NCBI GenBank assembly: GCA_002102555.1
Contig: MCFL01000048.1
Coordinates: 62,001-126,000 of the forward strand
Source: Catenaria anguillulae PL171
Taxonomy: Eukaryota > Blastocladiomycota > Blastocladiomycetes > Blastocladiales > Catenariaceae
Length of the DNA: 64,000 nt
Reading direction: 5' to 3'
Below the pieces are notes generated by a model. That model saw only the letters and a list, made by a program, of their open reading frames with translations. It was not told where the DNA came from and searched no databases. Of the stretch, positions 57,048-64,000 are shown one piece after another. How positions within the stretch are numbered: position 1 is the first letter of the stretch; the number at the start of each line of letters is the position of its first letter. The position numbers were made by a program, and so were the translations under genes.

Positions 57048-58883
57048 ATGGTCAATCTCCCTCCTGCCCTCAAGCCGCTCGTTGCGGTCAAGACCTTCGA
57101 GTCCTTGCAAGCGCAAGCTGGCGCGTCGAACATGAAGCGCGATTTGGACGCCAAGGATGTCGTGTTGATTGGTATTGTTGCGTTTCTTTCTGTTTCGCCG
57201 TTGTGACACGTCCTCCAACCCATACCTATACTTGGTGCCCACAGGTATCGGTGAAATCATTGGTGCTGGTATTTTTGTCATTACCGGTACTGCCGCTGCC
57301 AAGTTTGCCGGTCCCGCCATTGTCCTGTCGTTCGTCATTGCTGGTATCACTTGCGCTTTCGCCGGTCTCTGCTACTCTGAGATGGCGGCCTGTGTCCCGA
57401 TTTCTGGATCAGCTTACACGTACGCATACGCTACTATTGGCGAGCTTGGAGCTTGGATCGTGGGGTGCGTTTGTCGTTTCCTGATTTCGTTTCGGTCATG
57501 TCTCGCTCTATTGCTGACGATTCCGACCGTACATAGTTTCGATTTGATGGTCGAGTACCTCGTTGGTGCCGCAACTGTGCCGTTGGCTGGTCTGCATACC
57601 TCTGCAGTTTCATCGAAACCATTACCGGTACCGAATTGTCGCCTGCCTTCACCAACGGCGCGCTCTCGTACACGGACGAAAAGGGCTTTTACCGCGACGA
57701 ATCAAACGGATTTGTCAACTTGCCCGCCATGGCCGTTGTCATTGCCTGCACCGTTGCCCTGTGCTTTGGCGTCAAGCACTCTGCCTGGGTCAACCACACG
57801 CTTTGCGCCGTCAAGCTCGCGGTCATTTTCCTCTTCTTGTTCGCGACGGTCGGCTACATTGATCCCAAGAACTGGTCGCCATTCATTCCTGGCCCTGATG
57901 CCGATGGCACTTATGGCATTCAAGGTGTATTCCGCGCTTCCACGTCCGTCTTCTTCGGTACGTCACGCACCCCCCTTGCCATTTTTCGATTTGTGCTCAC
58001 CAGCTGACGACGCGTTTCATGCTTGTCTGCACGCAGCCTACATTGGTTTCGATGCCGTCTCCACGACTGCCCAAGAAGTCAAGAACCCTGCTCGCGACAT
58101 GCCAATTGGTATCATGGGCTCGTTGGGCTTCTGCACAGTGATTTACATTCTTGTGTCGGGCACTCTCACCGGTATCTCGCCATACAAGCTTCTCAAGACT
58201 GCGGCGCCCTTGTCCGACACTGTAAAGCGTCTCGGTCTTGGCTGGCTCTCGACGCTTGTGAGCATTGGCGCTATCTCGGGGCTGACAAGCGTGATCCTCG
58301 TCTCCCTGATGGCCCAGCCTCGCGTACGTTCTTGCATTTCCCACTTTTTTTTTCCGTCCTCCGACTCACGCTTCGTAAACCCATATAGATTTTCTACGCC
58401 ATGGCCTATGATGGTCTCCTCCCACCGGTGTTTGGCAAGATTAACAAAAAGTACGGCACGCCCGTGATCCAAACCGTCATTTCTGGCACGATTTGTGCGC
58501 TCATGGCCGGCTTTTTCCCGATCGATGTGCTTGGTGACTTGACGTCGGCGGGTACCTTGTTCGCGTTTGCCCTCGTGTCGCTCTCAGTTGGTGTGTTGCG
58601 CTTCACCCGCCCCGACATTGAGCGGCCCTTCAAGGTGCCACTCGGTCCCGTCATCATCCCTGCGCTCGGCTTTATTTGCTCCATGGGGTTGGTCATCAAC
58701 ACGGGCGGCGCGACTGTGTTGCGGTTGATTATCTGGATGGCATTTGGTTTGGTCATTTACGCGCTCTACGGTCGTCGTCACTCTGTCCTGCGGACAGGCA
58801 AATCTATCGAGGGGCTTGCCAAGGCCGAGGATTTCGGTGGCCACGGCGAGCACAAGGCTTCGGATGGCAAGGAGGTTGCTTAG
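57048..58883 (+). CDS. Cationic amino-acid transporter-like permease, copy B
   Basis: An APC-superfamily (CAT/YfnA-like) amino-acid permease. Family marks are IGEIIGAGIFVITGTAAAKF, VISGSAYTYAYATIGE-like helix 3, AYIGFDAVSTTAQEVKNPAR and DLTSAGTLFAFALVSLSVGV, with about 12 helices. Exons are 57048-57171, 57245-57464, 57537-57957, 58037-58323 and 58389-58883. The introns are 65-79 nt. One base is missing near 57,580 (ATV-AVGWSAYL). Exons 1 and 2 have exactly the lengths of those in copy C (124 and 220 nt). Copies B and C share most residues and point toward each other, consistent with an inverted duplication. Confidence 0.92.
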
Positions 58884-59918
58884 AGTAGCGCTGTCGGTTT
58901 GCGTAGCGACTTTCATCGTGGCCCTAGAAGGGTGAAGGCGTTGAGTCGGAGTATCATGTTGCAATGTCTCGGCCGTTTTTGTGAGCGTTGACTGTGCCGC
59001 TGGTTTCGTTTTGTACATCTCCCTCGTGCTCGCATGTATCAAGTGACGTATAAACTGTTGTTCATCCTGTTTTCTTCACATTGCGTTCGGCAGTAATCGA
59101 CACTGGTCGCTTGGCAGCATCACAAAAATAAGTCATCCAGTGTGGACAAATGGGTGCATGCGTGCATGACTTCATGCGAGCCAACATCACCAGTGTGGGC
59201 TCGTGGATAGCAAGGGTTGGATACGGATAGGCTCGATGGGCGGCGCGGACCAATAGTGGACATAAAGCAGTCCATTCACATCGAATAGGATAGGCGGCGC
59301 GAAATGGATCTTGACTCAAGAAACTTGGATGTTGGATCTTCCTCTTTGGCTCCTCTGAAACGACGACTACTGCCACATAGTCACAGCCTACAAAAGCAAC
59401 CGTCCAACACCAAATGCACTCGAATCTACGTCTGCTGGGCTTCACGTTGTGTATATACCAACTTCACGGTTCCGACCGATTCATTTCACACCGCACACAA
59501 CCTCGGCATCCTCGCCTCTGCGTCAAGTTTTAATTTCTTCCTCCTCATCGTCACCGAAAACCTCGTGGTCCCGTACCATGCGAGACAGGCAGCAAAGGAA
59601 TAACACGCGGCACGACCTAGTACGAGGAATTGTGCACGCAGACAGCTGGCGGGGTATGTCTCCTTCACTTGATTGATGTGGCCCTCCATTTTGTTCTCAC
59701 ACTCACACTCCTTCTCTGATCGCTTTGGTTGCCTTGCCTTGTGAAGTGGCAACACTGCTCGCTGGCCAATCGCTCACCTGGCGCTTTCATCACCGCCTGG
59801 CTTCCAAGCCATCAGGGACTCGGTCAAGTACCAAATCGTCAACTTTCGGCATGCTCACCCATCTTGCCCCTCACAGCGGCTTTGCACAACAGAAACGTCT
59901 GAGAAAGTATCTGCAGCT
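58884..59918. other. Interval between transporter B and a small unassigned gene
   Basis: The first 200 bp is likely transporter B's 3' UTR. Around 59.75-59.9 kb a plus-strand reading (IRDSVKYQIVNFRHA) may be coding and could belong to the next gene. Nothing else recognised. Confidence 0.35.
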
Positions 59919-60356
59919 ATGGAGGCGAGTGGTTGTCGCGCACTGCATAGTGAGCCAAGTCAGAACCCTCGCCAACCGTCACCATGTCGAGGACCCCTTG
60001 ACCTTGTCGAGTACACAACGCACGCTGTCACAAACGTGGTGGTCGATCTGCTCGACTCTGGCGTGATGATTTCCGTCGATTCACTCCGCAGCAATGTGCT
60101 TCCTTTGCTCTTGTTCCTGCGCAACCGCGACCAAGTCCCGTCATACAACCTTCTCACGACATACCCGGCGGACGCCATCGCCGCCTTGCACAAGGCCATG
60201 TCCCAACACCACACCCAACTAGTCAACTTTGACTACTACGGTTTCAAGGGCGGCATTCGCGACCGTCGACTGGTTTACCCGCAGCAGACCTCGCGCACGC
60301 ACTTGGCGTGGGCATTCGATGCCGGCGACGCCCTGGCAGTGTTGGCGACATGGTAA
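59919..60356 (+). CDS. Unassigned small protein or gene fragment
   Basis: A 145-codon frame with protein-like composition: LDLVEYTTHAVTNVVVDLLD, LPLLLFLRNRDQVPSYNLLT, TTYPADAIAALHKAMSQ and FDYYGFKGGIRDRRLVYP. It may begin upstream (about 59,750) after a frame change, and the sequence past the stop (EDVFRLPRP) may continue in another frame. It sits between the two convergent transporters, as if caught in the duplicated segment. I do not recognise the family. Confidence 0.4.
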   Translation: MEASGCRALHSEPSQNPRQPSPCRGPLDLVEYTTHAVTNVVVDLLDSGVMISVDSLRSNVLPLLLFLRNRDQVPSYNLLTTYPADAIAALHKAMSQHHTQLVNFDYYGFKGGIRDRRLVYPQQTSRTHLAWAFDAGDALAVLATW

Positions 60357-60827
60357 CGGTCGAGCTGTGCGGTGCGGATCCTTTTTCTGTTGCCTGTTGG
60401 CGCATGGCGGCGGGCTTGGAGGATGTTTTCCGGCTGCCTCGTCCTTGATTTCGACACGCCGGTCGAAACCATATCACTCGAGCATCTGACCGTCGGCCTG
60501 CGGCGTACTCGTTCCCTTTGCTCCCCCCTGACCATCACCTTTGCTCTTGCCGACACCCTCATTTGGCTTGTGCAACGGCCAACGCCTTTGTCGCCTGGAT
60601 ACGCGTTCCCGCGGCGAGGCAAACTTGCCCGCGTCGCGTCATTTGTTGTGGATCACAAATGGATCACAAATGGCAGTCTGCACGAGAATGTCACAAATCA
60701 ACATCGTTGGGCCCATTCAGTTCAATAAATACTTATCATACATTTGCACTGCTCACATGCATATTTACAAAACTGGACAGACAGAAACTCACCTGACAAT
60801 ATGTGGCAAACTCCGCAAACGGTGTAG
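60357..60827. other. Region between the small gene and transporter C
   Basis: 471 bp, mostly 3' UTR of transporter C. It contains a short direct repeat, TGGATCACAAA, twice near 60,650-60,669. Confidence 0.4.
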
Positions 60828-62721
60828 TTACACCGACTCCTTTGCCTCCCCAGCCTTGGCTGCATCCCCATGACCGCCGCCAAAGTCTCTGCCTTGGCAA
60901 TTCCCTCCACCGCCTTACCAGTGCGCAGCACAGAGTGGCGGGCCGAGTATCCAAAGTACACACACCAACCAATCGCCATCCAAAGCAGCAACCGCAACAG
61001 GGTGGCGCCGCCCGTGTTGATGACCAACCCCATGGACAATGAAGCCGAGCGCAGGGATGATGACGGGACCGAGAGGCACCTTGAAGGGGCGCTCAATATC
61101 GGGACGCGTGAAGCGCAACACACCGACGGACAGCGACACGAGCGCAAAAGCAAACAAGGTACCGGCCGATGTCAAGTCGCCAAGAACGTCAATAGGCAAG
61201 AATCCGGCCATGACGGCGCAAATTGAGCCGGAGAGCATTGTTTGCACCAGAGGCGTTCCGTACTTCTTGTTGATCTTGCCGAACACAGGCGGCAGCATGC
61301 CGTCGGCGGCCATGGCGTAGAACACGCGGGTTGGGCCATAAGCGATACCAAGATGACGGAGGTCAAGCCCGCGATCGCGCCAATGCTCACAAGCGTCGCA
61401 AGCCAGTTCATCCCGAGGCGGATAACGGCGTCCGAGAGAGGCGCGGCAGTGTTGAGGAGCTTGTATGGCGAGATGCCAGTGAGGGCGCCCGAAACGAGAA
61501 TGTACACGACTGTGCAGAAGCCCAACGAGCCCATGATACCAATTGGCATGTCGCGAGCAGGGTTCTTGACTTCTTGGGCAGTCGTGGAGACGGCATCGAA
61601 ACCAATGTAGGCTGACAAGTCGAAATGGGAGATCCCAGTGAGCAACGAAAGTGTTGTAGGAGAATGATCAAGGCAACATGTGGTACATACCGAAGAAGAC
61701 GGACGTGGAAGCGCGGAATACACCTTGAATCCCGTAGGTACCATCGGCATCTGGGCCAGGAATGAACGGCGACCAGTTGGCGGGTTGAATGTAGCCGACA
61801 GTGGCAAAGAGGAAGAGGAAAATCACAACGAGTTTCTACATAAGCGAGGTACATGGATTGCGTTAGGAGATGAGCAAGTGAAAAGATAGGTGATCGTGAA
61901 GAAATATCTCCCGCATACCGTTCCACAAAGCACATGGTTGATGAGAGCCGACTGCTTGACGCCAAAGCACAGAGCGAGTGTACAGAACATGACCACACCA
62001 ATAGCAGGCAAGTTGGCGATGCCGTTCTTTTCGTCCGAGTAGAATCCCTTCTCGTCCGTGTAGGAGAGCGCGCCGTTGGTCCAGGTGGGCGAAACTGGAG
62101 TGCCGGTGATACTTTCGATGAACTTGCACAAGTACGCCGACCAGCCAACAGCAACGGTTGCCGCACCGACAAGGTACTCCAACATCAAGTCAAAACTGTT
62201 CAAATGCAGTGTTTCAATGACGAAACGTGAGCATCACCCGTAACAGCAAATCTGGACCGACTGGAATGCGGGAAACAGCAAAACGCACCCCACGGTGAAG
62301 CCGAACAGTTCTCCACAAGTACTGTACGCATACGTGTACGCTGAGCCTGCAATGGGCACGCAGGCCGCCATCTCAGAGTAGCAGAGACCGGCGAAAGCGC
62401 AAGTGATACCGGCAATGACGAACGACAGGACAATGGCGGGACCGGCAAACTTGGCAGCGGCCGTACCGGTAATGACGAAAATACCAGCACCAATGATTTC
62501 ACCAATACCTGATGGTGGTGAGAATTGATTTGGATTGTGAGTTGAAAGAGTCGAGGTGGGAGCTATGAAACGCGCATGGAGTGAATGATACGCGTACCAA
62601 TCAATGTCACATCCTTGGCAGTCAAGGTGCGTTTCATCTGAGAGGCGGCTGCTTGTGCTTGGAGCGACTCATAAGTCTTGACCGCGAAGAGCGGCTTGAG
62701 AGCGGGGGGTAGGTTGACCAT
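60828..62721 (-). CDS. Cationic amino-acid transporter-like permease, copy C
   Basis: Starts MVNLPPALKPLFAVKTYESL, almost the same as copy B (MVNLPPALKPLVAVKTFESL). Helix marks are IGEIIGAGIFVITGTAAAKF, GSAYTYAYSTCGELFGFTVG, AYIGFDAVSTTAQEVKNPAR and DLTSAGTLFAFALVSLSVGV. Exons are 62721-62598, 62508-62289, 62195-61919, 61835-61691 and 61611-60828, with introns of 79-93 nt. It has an intron (61836-61918) that copy B lacks, and no intron where copy B has its fourth (58324-58388). Frame changes near 61,330, 61,030 and 60,880 fall in otherwise conserved sequence. The end GGHGDAAKAGEAKESV matches copy B's GGHGEHKASDGKEVA. Confidence 0.9.
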
Positions 62722-63696
62722 GGTGTTGCCAGTCAAGTCGAAATGTATGGGGAATAGCTTGGAGCAGTGCACGAAAGATGGGAATGTGCTGGAGTGCTGG
62801 ACGACTGAGGTGCAAATCACAGTGCTGGAGGGGAAGTCGTTGGTCTTTATCCGTTCCGACTTCGGCGTTAAGTGACAAGTTGGAGGGGGGGGGGGGGGGG
62901 GGACTTCGAGAGACGTGTACGAGACGTGGAACTTCATTCGGGAAGTCCAAGAGCCAACGTAGCAACTTGAACTGGAAGCCCATGTAACACCCAGCCAGTT
63001 CTGGACTCAAAGTCACACGACCATCTGGAAGTGGCGGGTGGGACAAGGAATCTCATACCATCAGGTCATGTGAATATGTGCCTTTTGCCGGAAAACGCAA
63101 GCGTAATGAACGACAATGTTGGCTGAGATAATGACCTTCAGAGGCTCGACACCTTGGTCGCCATGCCTAGCGCCAGCCTGAGGTCAGGTGCTTGCGGCGT
63201 GTGAGATTGCCGGAGGCTTGCGTGGATGGAATGGCTGTCTCACATGAACAACGGTCGCGTTCTCATCATCAACCCTCAACAACACACCAACTATCAAGGA
63301 GCCCTGCATGGTTTGCGGAGAGGTAGCTCATGACCTCCCAGCCCATACGAGCTGCGGGACGACTAACGCCATCATGTGACTCGGTCTGCGAGCATGCTGC
63401 ATATGACCACACGGCACAAGCCATAGCCAAACGTTGGTCGCAAGGTCAACGTCGACATGGCGCGATATCCCTCAGGTCCAACTTACATTGCTCCCATGCT
63501 GGAATGCTCGCAGAAGTGCATAAGCGCGACACACTTTGAGAGAAATCACCAAAGAAAGAAAAACATGTATTGTTGGAGAACAAGCTGTTGACTGGAATAG
63601 TCACAAAGCACAAGAACAAGGCACGAGAAAGACAAACGCGGTCACGACTCTCGACAATCCGCCAAATCCAAGGCACGACAACAAGATAAGACCAAA
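62722..63696. other. Intergenic region with a G18 tract
   Basis: 975 bp upstream of transporter C and downstream of ARS2. Apart from the G run no gene, RNA or repeat is visible. Confidence 0.4.
62885..62902 (+). repeat. G18 homopolymer
   Basis: Eighteen consecutive G in the 5' flank of transporter C. It could form G-quadruplex structures, and its length is likely unreliable. Confidence 0.85.
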
Positions 63697-64000
63697 TCAA
63701 TCGTAATCCAAGACAACGTCGCCCTCAACCACCACCGGTGCATCCAAATCCGTATAGTACTTGATGCCCCTGGGATCCATGGACCGAGCATCCAACCCTG
63801 CGGGCGTGACGCCTGCAACGGCAAACTCCCTGGGCGACCGAGGCCCGGCGCCACCAATGCCACGCGCGCCGCCGCCATACCCGCCGCGATCGTCGTGCTG
63901 TTGGTGATGATACCGGTCGCTACCCCTGGGCCCGCCGCGGTGGTGCATGGGCCCTGTCGGCACATAGCCGGGCGGCCTAAATGGCGTCGTTGACGAAAAC
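63697..64000 (-). CDS. ARS2/SERRATE C-terminus (5' part outside window)
   Basis: ARS2 links the cap-binding complex to RNA processing and decay. Only the last about 100 residues are present. A Gly/Arg/His-rich stretch (FRPPGYVPTGPMHHRGG, GGYGGGARGIGG) is followed by the C-terminal signature MDPRGI-YYTDLDAP. It matches the DPRAIVEYRDLDAP end of animal ARS2, which binds the cap-binding complex. The stop is at 63697, and the frame is open to the window edge. Confidence 0.72.
   Translation of the reverse strand, partial: FSSTTPFRPPGYVPTGPMHHRGGPRGSDRYHHQQHDDRGGYGGGARGIGGAGPRSPREFAVAGVTPAGLDARSMDPRGIKYYTDLDAPVVVEGDVVLDYD

Noticed and set aside
1-64000. CRISPR arrays, bacterial operons or a defence island
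   Set aside because: Spliceosomal introns occur throughout, there are no spaced direct repeats of CRISPR type, and all recognised genes are eukaryotic.

Overview
This is a nuclear eukaryotic window. Its genes are cut by short GT-AG introns, mostly 65-100 nt, and donors are often GTAYGN or GTGCGT. I read it as an early-diverging flagellated (zoosporic) fungus, such as a chytrid or blastoclad. The basis is fungal-type genes (LCL3-like nuclease, ESF2, a Rua1-type C-terminal domain), a WDR92/DNAAF10 gene normally tied to cilia, an MscL channel, a DNMT2 gene and 3-TM PQ-loop proteins. The organism call is inference.

Layout. 1-13,981: the 3' end of an NXF1/MEX67 mRNA-export gene, DNMT2, a PDRG1-like prefoldin, one or two unassigned genes (3.7-7.6 kb), a GYP1/TBC1D22 RabGAP, ESF2/ABT1, a 1.2 kb piggyBac-like non-autonomous element with TTAA ends, and an LCL3-like nuclease. 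13,982-24,004: a 2 kb gene-poor stretch, a Thr-rich GPI-type surface protein, WDR92, proteasome beta-2, MscL with a zinc ribbon, a homeodomain factor and an unassigned gene. 24,694-28,048: RNase H1 followed by two further genes that carry only its N-terminal hybrid-binding domain. 28,538-37,547: an EGF/type II membrane protein, then PQ-loop, amino-acid transporter and PQ-loop genes, then ARPC5. 37,839-55,331: a large unassigned gene, U2AF65, a PHD/extended-PHD (JADE/BRPF-like) gene, a Rua1-C gene, a DPF-motif protein and an Arf-GAP with two UBA domains. 57,048-62,721: two convergent, very similar cationic amino-acid transporters. The right edge holds the end of ARS2/SERRATE.

Functional themes are RNA metabolism (NXF1, DNMT2, ESF2, U2AF65, ARS2, RNase H1), membrane traffic and actin (GYP1, Arf-GAP, ARPC5, DPF protein), and amino-acid or small-solute transport (three CAT transporters, two PQ-loop proteins). 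About half of the recognised genes contain one or more single-base frame breaks inside strongly conserved protein. Most look like a missing base in or near a homopolymer or short repeat, so assembly error is the simplest explanation. Exon boundaries below are worked out by hand from splice signals plus protein continuity; where breaks occur I give the gene span rather than a clean CDS.
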